The translations under genes and the position numbers were made by a program. 64,000 nt of DNA from Phytoactinopolyspora mesophila. GTDB lineage: Bacteria > Actinomycetota > Actinomycetes > Jiangellales > Jiangellaceae. The notes beneath the pieces are model-generated. The model was given only the letters and a program-made list of their open reading frames with translations. It ran no database searches and had not been told where the DNA came from. The stretch lies in NCBI RefSeq assembly GCF_010122465.1, contig NZ_WLZY01000007.1, forward strand, positions 162,934 to 226,933, written 5' to 3'. Numbering within the stretch: position 1 is the first letter of the stretch; the number at the start of each line of letters is the position of its first letter. This document shows, piece by piece, positions 1 through 7,625 of the stretch.

Positions 1-102
1 GGAGCCACGCCGTGGATCATCGCGGCCGTCGTCATCCTCGTGGTCGCCGCCGCGGTGGTGCTGCTGATGCGCCGGCGCAGCGCAGCCGACAATCGGGAGT
101 AG
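1..102 (+). CDS. C-terminal end of a membrane-anchored ABC substrate-binding protein (partial)
   Basis: Only the last 33 codons and the TAG stop are in the window. They encode a hydrophobic helix (WIIAAVVILVVAAAVVLL) followed by a basic MRRRS stop-transfer and a short tail. This is the layout of an extracytoplasmic protein held by one C-terminal membrane helix. It lies 33 bp upstream of an OppB-like permease on the same strand, so it is most likely the peptide-binding protein of that transporter, of the type with a C-terminal anchor instead of a lipobox. That identity is inferred from context; no ligand-binding domain is visible. Confidence 0.55.
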   Translation, partial: GATPWIIAAVVILVVAAAVVLLMRRRSAADNRE

Positions 103-135
103 ACGAACCGGGAGTTAGGAACACACGGGCCACCT

Positions 136-1224
136 ATGGGAATCAACCCCAGCGCCCACGTGCCGGCGGCACCCTCTGGTGCCGCCGGCCCGTCCGGCGC
201 CGACCAACACCACGCCGACCAGGACAATCTCGGCAACACCGCACGCACCGACTTCTGGCGCTTCCTCGGTATCAAGGTGTCCGGCGCCGCCGTGTCCCTC
301 GTGCTGGTGCTGTTCAGTGCCTTCTTCATCTTCCGCATCATCGGCGGCGACCCCGTACGGGCCATCGGCGGCGACGGTGCGATGACGCCGGAACAACGTG
401 CTGAGATCGAGGAACGGCTGGGTCTCAACGAGCCACTCACGGTTCAGTTCTGGGAATACGTCAGATCGTTGTTCAGCCTCGACTGGGGCACGTCCTACGT
501 CAACAACCAGCAGGTCACGACCCTGATGTGGGATCGGCTGCCCAACACGCTGCTGCTGACCGGCACAGCGCTCGTGCTGGCCGCCGGTTTCGGCGTCTGG
601 GCCGGTGCGCGTGCCGGCTGGAAGCCGGGCAGCCTCTTCGAGAAGAGCCAGGTCGGCATCTCGCTGGCGCTCTGGTCGGCGCCGACGTTCTGGCTGGGCA
701 TGATCGTCATCATCGTGTTCTCCGTACAGCTGGGGCTCTTCCCGGTGAACGGCATGCGCTCCGGGCGCGGTGTCGGGGACGGATTCGTACCCCAGTTCCT
801 GGACGTGGCTCACCACCTCGTCCTACCCGCGTTCACCATGGCAGCGGTGATCTACGCCCAATACGTGCTGATCATGCGCTCTTCGATCCTGGAAGAACGC
901 GGCAACGACTACCTGATGGTCGCCAAGGCCAAAGGGCTGCGCGATGACCTGGTCCGGCGCCGGCACGCGGTACCCAATGCCATGCTGCCCACCGTCACTC
1001 TCATCGCGCTGCAGTTCGGCGCGATCTTCAACGGCGCGCTGCTCACCGAGACGATATTCAGCTGGCCGGGCCTCGGACTGCTCTTCTATCAGGCGATCCG
1101 GGTACCCGACATCCCATTGCTGCAACTGCTGTTCGTCTTCTTCGCGGGAACGACGATTCTCGCCAACCTCTTCGCCGACATCATCTACCGGTTCCTCGAC
1201 CCGAGAGTCCGAGGTACATCATGA
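136..1224 (+). CDS. Oligopeptide/dipeptide ABC transporter permease (OppB/DppB type)
   Basis: 362-aa inner-membrane permease. A hydrophilic Pro/Ala-rich N-terminus of about 40 residues precedes the first membrane helix (around 45-70). The BPD-transport domain fills residues 120-355 and has a recognisable EAA loop (AKAKGLRDDLVRRRHAVPNA) that contacts the ATPases. The C-terminus has the usual LDPRVRG ending. It is first in a tightly packed set: its stop overlaps the next permease by 4 bp (ATGA). It probably imports small peptides together with the other components up to 4196. The long hydrophilic N-terminus is somewhat unusual; a later start is possible but no better one is evident. Confidence 0.88.
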   Translation: MGINPSAHVPAAPSGAAGPSGADQHHADQDNLGNTARTDFWRFLGIKVSGAAVSLVLVLFSAFFIFRIIGGDPVRAIGGDGAMTPEQRAEIEERLGLNEPLTVQFWEYVRSLFSLDWGTSYVNNQQVTTLMWDRLPNTLLLTGTALVLAAGFGVWAGARAGWKPGSLFEKSQVGISLALWSAPTFWLGMIVIIVFSVQLGLFPVNGMRSGRGVGDGFVPQFLDVAHHLVLPAFTMAAVIYAQYVLIMRSSILEERGNDYLMVAKAKGLRDDLVRRRHAVPNAMLPTVTLIALQFGAIFNGALLTETIFSWPGLGLLFYQAIRVPDIPLLQLLFVFFAGTTILANLFADIIYRFLDPRVRGTS

Positions 1225-2159
1225 GTAGCGATGTGAAGAACGAGTCCAACGGCGCACGCGCCACCCTGACATCGGCCCGGGCCATCGCCTGGGCGCGGCG
1301 CCGGGCAGCGCTGGCGAACTTCGTGCGGCTTTACAGCAAGCAGCGAGCTGGCGTAGTCGGCTTGGTCATTCTGCTCGTGATCGCGGCGGCCACCCTGTTG
1401 GCCCCGTTCTACACCGACGAATCCGAACTACGTTCGGTGAATGCACCTGGTGAGCGCCTCGAGTCTCCGAACAGCACGTTCTGGTTCGGCACCGACGAGG
1501 TCGGTCGGTCGATCTTGTTGCAGGTCATCTGGGGCGCGCGGGTCTCTTTGCAGATCGGCATCGTGGCGGCCGTGCTGGCGGTGGGCCTCGGCACCCTGAT
1601 CGGCATGACAGCCGCCCATTTCGGTGGGTGGGCGTCATGGTTCCTGATGCGGCTGACCGACTGGTTCATCGTGCTGCCCAACCTGGTCTTGGCGATCGCG
1701 CTCGTCGTCGCTCTGGGCGCCAGCCGCTGGACCATCATCATCGCCATCGCCCTCACGTCGTGGGCGGGCACCGCACGACTCGTGCGGGCACAGACGATGG
1801 CCATCGAAGGCCGGCCGTACCTGGAACGGGCCAAGGCGCTCGGCGCCGGGCATTGGCACCAGATGTCGCGTCATGTGTTGCCGAACCTGATGCCGCTCAT
1901 CCTGGCGGCCGCGACCTTGCAGGTCTCCAGTGCGATCCTGTCCGAGGCGGCGTTGTCCTTCCTCGGACTCGGCGACCCGAGCCAGATCTCCTGGGGAACT
2001 CTGCTGGAACGGGCCTTCCACGCCGGTGCCATTTCGTACGGCGCGTGGTGGTACATGCTTCCGCCGGGGCTGGCGATCCTGTGTGTGGTCCTCGCCTTCA
2101 CGTTGTGCGGCCGGGCCATGGAGTCGGTCTTGAACCCGCGACTGCGGAGCAGCAAATGA
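1221..2159 (+). CDS. Oligopeptide/dipeptide ABC transporter permease (OppC/DppC type)
   Basis: 312-aa partner permease. It shows the OppC N-terminal helix (about 45-67), a periplasmic stretch with the family hallmark FGTDEVGRS, and five or so further helices. The EAA loop around residues 200-220 reads ERAKALGAGHWHQMSRHVLP. It starts inside the stop codon of the preceding permease, which implies translational coupling, and is followed after 13 bp by the first ATPase gene. Substrate specificity cannot be read from the permease. Confidence 0.88.
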   Translation: MSSDVKNESNGARATLTSARAIAWARRRAALANFVRLYSKQRAGVVGLVILLVIAAATLLAPFYTDESELRSVNAPGERLESPNSTFWFGTDEVGRSILLQVIWGARVSLQIGIVAAVLAVGLGTLIGMTAAHFGGWASWFLMRLTDWFIVLPNLVLAIALVVALGASRWTIIIAIALTSWAGTARLVRAQTMAIEGRPYLERAKALGAGHWHQMSRHVLPNLMPLILAAATLQVSSAILSEAALSFLGLGDPSQISWGTLLERAFHAGAISYGAWWYMLPPGLAILCVVLAFTLCGRAMESVLNPRLRSSK

Positions 2160-2172
2160 AGGGGGCCTTGTG

Positions 2173-3177
2173 ATGCCGGCACTGGAGATCGACGACCTCC
2201 GGGTGACCTACCGCGGCTCACGTGGGGACATTCCCGCGGTCCGCGGCATCTCGTTCAGCCTCGAACCCGGAGACACGCTAGGCCTGGCCGGGGAGTCCGG
2301 ATGCGGCAAATCCACCGTGGCAGCCGCCGTACTGCGCTTGCTGCCTGCCGACACCGAGGTCACCGGCCGTATCCTGGTGGACGGCGAGGACATCCTGACG
2401 ATGTCCTTCGGCAAACTTCGGGCGGTGCGCTGGGCCGGCGCGTCCATCGTGTTCCAGGGAGCGATGCATTCGCTCAATCCGGTGCATCGGATCGGCCGGC
2501 AAATCGCCGAACCGATCGTGCTGCATGAGAACGTGACAGCCGAGGCCGCAGAGAAGCGCGCCGTCGAACTGATGTCACAGGTCGGGCTGCCGGCCTGGCG
2601 AGCCCGCAGCTACCCGCACGAACTGTCCGGTGGCCAACGGCAACGGGTCATGATCGCGATGGCCCTCGCGTGTGCGCCTCAGTTGATCATCGCCGACGAG
2701 GCGACCACGGCTCTGGACGTCATGATCCAGGCGCAAGTCCTCAAGCTCCTCAAAGGACTGGTCTCCGAACGCGGCATCGCCCTCGTCATGATCAGCCACG
2801 ACCTATCGGTCCTGGCCGATACCTGCGAACAGCTCGCGGTGATGTACGCGGGCAAGCTCGTGGAACAGGGGCCGTCGAAGGAAGTCTTCGCTGCCGCGAA
2901 ACACCCCTACGCCGCAGCTTTGTCCGCGGCCTTTCCCACCGTCGGCGATCCGGCCGAACGCCGCAATCCACACGGCCTTGCTGGTGACCCCCCTGACCCG
3001 AGCGCGCTGCCGACGGGATGCCCGTTTCATCCGAGGTGTCCGGTGGTCATGGATGAGTGCAGTTCGGCCACGGTGGAGCTGCGCCACGCCCGGCCCGACT
3101 GGAGAGCGGCATGCCTGCGGGTCGAGGACCGCGCCGCGACCACCACCACGACCGCGATGGCCCTGGGAGAAGCATGA
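2173..3177 (+). CDS. Oligopeptide ABC transporter ATP-binding protein (OppD/DppD type)
   Basis: 334-aa cytoplasmic ATPase. Walker A is GESGCGKST (near residue 45), the ABC signature is LSGGQRQR, Walker B is [12 protein letters not shown] and the H-loop is ISHDLS. The C-terminal oligopeptide/dipeptide (oligo_HPY) extension carries the Cys motif GCPFHPRCPVVMDEC. The Walker B region has Ala where most relatives have Pro (ADEPTTALD), a tolerated change. An AAGGGGG ribosome site 8 bp upstream favours ATG at 2173 over the GTG immediately before it. The stop overlaps the next ATPase gene by 4 bp. Confidence 0.9.
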   Translation: MPALEIDDLRVTYRGSRGDIPAVRGISFSLEPGDTLGLAGESGCGKSTVAAAVLRLLPADTEVTGRILVDGEDILTMSFGKLRAVRWAGASIVFQGAMHSLNPVHRIGRQIAEPIVLHENVTAEAAEKRAVELMSQVGLPAWRARSYPHELSGGQRQRVMIAMALACAPQLIIADEATTALDVMIQAQVLKLLKGLVSERGIALVMISHDLSVLADTCEQLAVMYAGKLVEQGPSKEVFAAAKHPYAAALSAAFPTVGDPAERRNPHGLAGDPPDPSALPTGCPFHPRCPVVMDECSSATVELRHARPDWRAACLRVEDRAATTTTTAMALGEA

Positions 3178-4196
3178 CCGAAGCGACAACCGAGCCGATC
3201 CTGCAGGCACGAGACCTGAAGGTGCGGTTCAACGCTCCGGGCGGCCGGCTCGCCCGGGCCGTCGACGGCGTGAACCTGGACCTGCGCGCGGGCGAAATCC
3301 TCGCGCTGGCCGGCGAGTCGGGCTGTGGCAAGACCACGCTGGCCCGCACGCTGCTCGGGCTGGAACGACCCACGGAGGGCACGGTGTCCTACCAGGGAAC
3401 GCCGTTGCGCTATTCGACCAAGGCGCTGAAAGCACACCGCAGCGCGGTCCAGCTCGTGCTGCAGGACCCCACCGGCGCGTTGAACCCCCGCCACACGGTG
3501 TACGACGCCGTGGCCGAAGGGCTGCGTATCCACGGCATCGCCGGCAACGAACGAGACCGGGTCGCCGAGGCGCTCTCGCGGGCCGGACTCCGGCCACCGG
3601 AGAAGTTCTTCCTGACCTATCCGCACGAGCTTTCCGGCGGGCAACGGCAACGGGTGGTCATCGCCGGCGCATTGGTGCTGAATCCTCAGGTCATCATCGC
3701 CGACGAGCCCGTCGCTTCACTCGATGCGTCCGTACGCGGCGAGATCCTCGCTCTGCTCCTGCGATTGCGGGACGAGCTCGGATTGTCGGCGGTCGTCGTC
3801 ACCCACGATCTCGGCCTGGCCTGGAACATCGCTGACCGGATCGCCGTCATGTACCTCGGGCGAGTAGTGGAGGACGGACCGGTGGACGAGGTCCTCATCG
3901 ATCCGCAACACCCTTACACCCGTGCCCTGGTCTCCGTTCTACCCAACTCGACTATCGGCGAGCCGATCGTGCTAGCCGGTGAGCCACCGGACGCCACCCG
4001 AGTGCCGCACGGCTGCCGGTTCCATCCTCGATGCCACATCCTGGCCCAGGGAGCCGCCGAAGACGCGGGGGTCGCCGACGGCTGCCGCCACACCGACCTA
4101 CCGATTCTCGACTCGCACGCACAGCGCCAGGTGGCGTGTCACTACGTACATGCCCGTGCCGGCGAGAAACACCCCATCGAGCCCGCCGCCTCGTAG
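3174..4196 (+). CDS. Oligopeptide ABC transporter ATP-binding protein (OppF/DppF type)
   Basis: 340-aa second ATPase of the operon. Walker A is GESGCGKTT, the signature LSGGQRQR, Walker B VIIADEPVASLD and the H-loop VTHDLG. The C-terminal Cys-containing extension (GCRFHPRCHILAQGA) is present but less Cys-rich than usual. The start at 3174 is the ATG of the ATGA overlap with the preceding ATPase. It ends the operon: a strong hairpin follows 13 bp after the stop. With the other ATPase it should form the heterodimeric motor of a peptide importer. Confidence 0.9.
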   Translation: MTEATTEPILQARDLKVRFNAPGGRLARAVDGVNLDLRAGEILALAGESGCGKTTLARTLLGLERPTEGTVSYQGTPLRYSTKALKAHRSAVQLVLQDPTGALNPRHTVYDAVAEGLRIHGIAGNERDRVAEALSRAGLRPPEKFFLTYPHELSGGQRQRVVIAGALVLNPQVIIADEPVASLDASVRGEILALLLRLRDELGLSAVVVTHDLGLAWNIADRIAVMYLGRVVEDGPVDEVLIDPQHPYTRALVSVLPNSTIGEPIVLAGEPPDATRVPHGCRFHPRCHILAQGAAEDAGVADGCRHTDLPILDSHAQRQVACHYVHARAGEKHPIEPAAS

Positions 4197-4208
4197 TGGC
4201 CGGGTGCG

Positions 4209-4243
4209 TCTGGTGTCGCGGACCGGGAGTCCGCGACACCAGA
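4209..4243. terminator. Bidirectional terminator hairpin between convergent genes
   Basis: A perfect 14-bp stem (TCTGGTGTCGCGGA, 4209-4222, with its complement 4230-4243) closes a 7-nt loop. It lies between the end of the plus-strand Opp operon and the end of the minus-strand fusion gene, and could stop transcription from both sides. There is no U-tract, as is common in actinobacterial terminators. Confidence 0.75.
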
Positions 4244-4262
4244 TATCCGGGCGGCCGGCGCG

Positions 4263-5885
4263 TCAAGCCAGGCGCCGGACCCGGATGACGTGGTCGGTGC
4301 GGGTACCCGGCGACTCTCCTGGCCGGTGCACAGTCACCGCGCGCTTCTCCGCCTTTTCCACCGTCCATCCGTCGAGATCCAGTGCGGCGAGAACGTCGTC
4401 GGTTGTTGGAAACTCCACCTCCGGCGGCGGTTCGGTCCAAGACGGCATGCCTTCGTGTCCCAAGATGAGCAACAGCCCGCCCGGTGCGACGGCCGCTGCC
4501 GCCCGGCGGAGGATATCGTCGCGCCGCAGAGCGACCGGTGAGTGCAGGTATGCGACGTTGACCAGATCCCACGTGCCGTCGGGGAAGCCGGCATCGAGGT
4601 CGTCACGCATCCACTGGATGCGATCGCCGACGCCGGCAGCCTCGGCGGCGGTGCTGGCTTCATCAAGGGCGGCCTTGGAGATGTCCACTGCCGTGACACT
4701 CCACCCTTGGCCGGCTAGCCAGATCGCGTCGGCACCCGTGCCGCAGCCCACGTCCAGCGCGGAATCGCCGGAACCGGCAGGGCGTTCGGTGAGTTCACTC
4801 ACCAGCAGCTCATTGGGGGCTCCGCTCCACCGCCCGTCCGCGGCGTAGAAATCCTCCCAGAACTCAGCCGGTGTCCGGTGGTCATCGCCCAGGTGTCCGT
4901 GGTGGTTGGGCACTGAGTGCGATTCACCCGCTCCCCCGGAACGGTTGTTCTCGACGGCCCGGTTGACGTTCTCCATCACCAGGTCGCCGTTGATATGCGC
5001 CCCCGCCATGGCGCCGGCTGCGGCGGACGCCCCCACCTGCGCCATGGGCTCGGCCACGTTCCCGGCGACCCAAACCCCGGGCACATCCGTCCGGCCGGTG
5101 TGATCGCACGGTATCTGGGTTCCCATCCCGCTGGGGTGTTCGACCGCTTCCAATCCCAGGCCGACGAGGAAGCCGGCACGCGCCTCCATACGCGGCGCGA
5201 TGGCAAGGGCGGCACGGGCGACCACCCGGCCGTCGCTCATCCGCACACCCACCAAGCGGTCGTCCGCGATCTCCAGTGCGGCGACGTCTGCCTCGTTCAC
5301 CTCGATGCCGACTGCCGCCAGCTGTCCGGCCTGTTCGGCTGGTAGCTCAGTGCCGTTCCTGAAGTACACGACGTCGTCGCTCAATTGCCGGAACATCAAC
5401 GCCTGATGCACCGATATGGGTCCACTCGCCAGCACACCGATGGCCTGATCGCGGACTTCCCAGCCGTGGCAGTACGGGCAGTGCAGCACATCGCGCCCCC
5501 AGCGCTCCCGCACCCCCGGAACGTCCGGCAGAACGTCGACGACGCCGCTGGCGACCAGGAGCCGGCGGGCCTGAACCGACCGGCCGCCGGCAATGGTGAT
5601 CACAAAGCGGTCACCATCGCGTGCGGCGTCGACGACCTCGCCGTCAACGACCTGACCGCCGTAGCGGCGCACTTCTCCTCGTCCCTTCGCCAGCAGTTCA
5701 GCCGGCGGCGTGCCCTCGTGTCCCAGCAGCCCGTGCACTGCATTGGCCGGAGCGTTACGTGGTTCACCAGCGTCCAGCACCAGAACGGAACGCCGGCTAC
5801 GAGCCAGCATCAATGCGCCGTTCAGGCCGGCCGCACCGCCGCCCAGCACCACGGCGTCATAGGTCTCTTGTAGTTCATCGGTCAC
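4263..5885 (-). CDS. Fusion protein: thioredoxin-reductase-like FAD oxidoreductase + class I SAM methyltransferase
   Basis: 540 aa. Residues 1-300 form a two-dinucleotide-domain flavoprotein: FAD site VLGGGAAGLNGA near the N-terminus, a CxxC pair in the sequence HCPYCHGWEV (around residue 135), and the FAD C-terminal motif GVWVAGN. After a Gly/His-rich linker (about 310-345) comes a methyltransferase with motif I DVGCGTGAD and the post-II loop DLVNVAYLHS. The GTG at 5885 is chosen because a GGGAGGTGG ribosome site lies 5 bp upstream. The CPYCHGWE surroundings resemble the GliT/HlmI branch of dithiol oxidases rather than canonical thioredoxin reductase. This two-domain combination is known from database annotation in actinobacteria, but its substrate is unknown to me. 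It is transcribed away from the XRE-cupin regulator at 5967, a likely controller. Confidence 0.85.
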   Translation of the reverse strand: MTDELQETYDAVVLGGGAAGLNGALMLARSRRSVLVLDAGEPRNAPANAVHGLLGHEGTPPAELLAKGRGEVRRYGGQVVDGEVVDAARDGDRFVITIAGGRSVQARRLLVASGVVDVLPDVPGVRERWGRDVLHCPYCHGWEVRDQAIGVLASGPISVHQALMFRQLSDDVVYFRNGTELPAEQAGQLAAVGIEVNEADVAALEIADDRLVGVRMSDGRVVARAALAIAPRMEARAGFLVGLGLEAVEHPSGMGTQIPCDHTGRTDVPGVWVAGNVAEPMAQVGASAAAGAMAGAHINGDLVMENVNRAVENNRSGGAGESHSVPNHHGHLGDDHRTPAEFWEDFYAADGRWSGAPNELLVSELTERPAGSGDSALDVGCGTGADAIWLAGQGWSVTAVDISKAALDEASTAAEAAGVGDRIQWMRDDLDAGFPDGTWDLVNVAYLHSPVALRRDDILRRAAAAVAPGGLLLILGHEGMPSWTEPPPEVEFPTTDDVLAALDLDGWTVEKAEKRAVTVHRPGESPGTRTDHVIRVRRLA

Positions 5886-5942
5886 GTTCGACCACCTCCC
5901 ACTCGAAGCATGCATAAACGCGACCCGACAAAGCAAAGGACA

Positions 5943-5957
5943 TTGCCACTATGGCAA
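5943..5957. promoter_or_regulatory. Candidate operator palindrome between the fusion gene and its divergent regulator
   Basis: TTGCCA-CTA-TGGCAA is a perfect 6-bp inverted repeat with a 3-bp spacer, 9 bp upstream of the regulator's GTG. It overlaps a -10-like CAAAAT (5955-5960) from which a leaderless mRNA could start. Its position suits autoregulation by the XRE protein and control of the divergent fusion gene. No binding data exist. Confidence 0.45.
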
Positions 5958-5966
5958 AATCGAGAC

Positions 5967-6536
5967 GTGGACCTCGAGCGGACTCTGAGCAGTATCGGTC
6001 CCCGGCTCCGCGCGTTGCGCCGGGACCGCGAGCTGACGCTGACGGAGTTGTCCCGCCAGACCGGCGTCTCGGTCAGCACCCTGTCCCGTCTGGAATCCGG
6101 AGAGCGGCGAGCCACGCTGGAGTTGCTGCTGCCGCTCGCGCGGGCCTATGACGTCACGCTCGACGAGTTGGTCGACGCGCCGCCCACCGGCGACCCCAGG
6201 GTTCACCTGCGCCCGGTTACCAGCAACGGGATGACGATGCTGCCCCTGACCCGGCGCCCCGGCGGCATCCAGGCCTACAAGATCGTCCTCCCAGCCGACC
6301 GCCGCGAGCCCGACCCGAGAACTCACGAGGGGTACGAGTGGCTCTACGTCCTCAGCGGACGCCTCCGGCTCACCCTCGGTGAGCACGATCTAGTGCTCGA
6401 TCCTGGCGAGGCCGCCGAGTTCGACACCCGGGTACCGCATTGGTTCGGTGCAGCGGACGACGAGCCCGTCGAGTTTCTCAGCCTCTTCGGCAAACAGGGC
6501 GAGCGCGCCCATTTCCGCGCCCGCCCGAAGCGGTGA
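5967..6536 (+). CDS. XRE-family regulator with C-terminal cupin sensor domain
   Basis: 189 aa. A helix-turn-helix of the XRE type occupies residues 10-65 (LTLTELSRQTGVSVSTLSRLESG). A cupin_2 domain occupies about 100-185 and includes a TLGEHDLVLDPGEAAEFDTRVPHWFG stretch with the typical Gly and His positions. HTH-cupin proteins usually sense a small ligand or metal in the barrel. The GTG at 5967 is preferred over an upstream in-frame ATG because homology starts there and a -10-like element lies 6 bp before it, implying a leaderless transcript. The divergent flavoprotein-methyltransferase is the probable target. Confidence 0.87.
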   Translation: MDLERTLSSIGPRLRALRRDRELTLTELSRQTGVSVSTLSRLESGERRATLELLLPLARAYDVTLDELVDAPPTGDPRVHLRPVTSNGMTMLPLTRRPGGIQAYKIVLPADRREPDPRTHEGYEWLYVLSGRLRLTLGEHDLVLDPGEAAEFDTRVPHWFGAADDEPVEFLSLFGKQGERAHFRARPKR

Positions 6537-6634
6537 GCGAGCAAGCGACCCGCGAGGCGGTCTTCGCGCCGTGCGCGTGCCCGGTCGCATCGTCATCTGG
6601 ACACCGGACAAGTGTGTCGCCGGAGTCGCGCTCG

Positions 6635-7402
6635 TCACTCACCTAGCGATGGCCGGCCGTCACGAGGCCCGAACACCCGGATAGCTTCAGCATCGGAGGC
6701 AGGCTGGCGGATGAAGAAGTCGGCCCACTGCGCCGCGTCGGGGTAGCCGCTGCCTTTGACCACGTCATCGGCGATGACGTCCAGGTCCACCGCAGTGGTC
6801 CGCAACTGCACCACGCCATCTCGCAGCAGTGCCCAGTGCGGCCCCGGGCGCCCGTACGGCATTCCGACGCTGCCCGGATTGATCACCAGGCGGCGGTCGA
6901 CAAGCCGCTGGAATGGCATATGGGTGTGACCACACACCACAGTTCGCGCTTCCTCGTCAAGGGTCGAGAAGACCTCGGCCCAGCGTTCGAGGGAGCTGTC
7001 AACCAGGACAACCTCTTCGTCGTCTCGGGGAGTTGCGTGACAGAACACGGTGGGACCGAATCCGTCGATGTCGAGCCGGACCGTAGCCGCCAGCTGTGCA
7101 ATGAGCTCGACCTGGTCGGGCCGCAACTGGGCGGCCGCCCACGGAGCGATGGGATCAGGGATGTCGGTTCCGCCCCCGCGGGCGAGGCTCACCAGCTCGC
7201 GCTCCGCGTTGCCATGGACCCACAGGGCCCAATCGCCCAGGTCCGTCAGCCGGTCGAGGGTCTCGACGGGCATCGGGCCGGCCGCGACGTCACCGGTCAG
7301 CACGATTCGATCAGCGGAACGTACGTCTGGCTCCTCCAGGACCGCATCGAGTGCGGGCAGGACGCCGTGGATATCGGACAGAATCGCAACCGTGGAGACC
7401 AT
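6635..7402 (-). CDS. Metallophosphoesterase (YfcE/calcineurin-like family)
   Basis: 255 aa. All dinuclear-metal motifs are present: SDIHG (near 9), GDVAAGP (around 37), HGNAE (about 63), CHATP (about 120) and GHTHMPF (about 160), followed by NPGSVGMPYG. The family hydrolyses phosphodiesters or phosphomonoesters; the physiological substrate cannot be read from sequence. A CAAGAT box 7 bp before the ATG suggests a leaderless transcript. The gene is convergent with the XRE-cupin regulator (98-bp gap) and lies downstream of the MMPL exporter, separated by a palindromic repeat. Confidence 0.9.
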   Translation of the reverse strand: MVSTVAILSDIHGVLPALDAVLEEPDVRSADRIVLTGDVAAGPMPVETLDRLTDLGDWALWVHGNAERELVSLARGGGTDIPDPIAPWAAAQLRPDQVELIAQLAATVRLDIDGFGPTVFCHATPRDDEEVVLVDSSLERWAEVFSTLDEEARTVVCGHTHMPFQRLVDRRLVINPGSVGMPYGRPGPHWALLRDGVVQLRTTAVDLDVIADDVVKGSGYPDAAQWADFFIRQPASDAEAIRVFGPRDGRPSLGE

Positions 7403-7544
7403 CTCGCCAATCTTGCCACCTTGACGGTGAACGTCGACCGAGCGTGTGGCCTGTGAAAGTCCCGCACGGCTCGGGTGAACTCTGATGGCGTTGCGGGCGC
7501 CGAGCTGGATGGCGTCCGGATGCCACCTGGGTTTACCAGGGCGT

Positions 7545-7610
7545 CTCGTGCCTCACCATGCCTGTAGGCATGGTGAGGCACGAGAGAACCCACCAAACAT
7601 GATCATCTAG
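7545..7610. repeat. Perfect hairpin plus one end of a dispersed MITE-like repeat
   Basis: An 18-bp perfect stem (CTCGTGCCTCACCATGCC, 7545-7562, with 7567-7584) and a 4-nt loop are followed by AGAACCCACCAAACATGATC. The whole stretch matches the right end of the element at 49091-49323 almost base for base, including the hairpin. It lies in the gap between the MMPL gene's stop and the phosphoesterase start, and could also terminate MMPL transcription. Confidence 0.75.
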
Positions 7611-7625
7611 GTGGGACTGGCCCCG

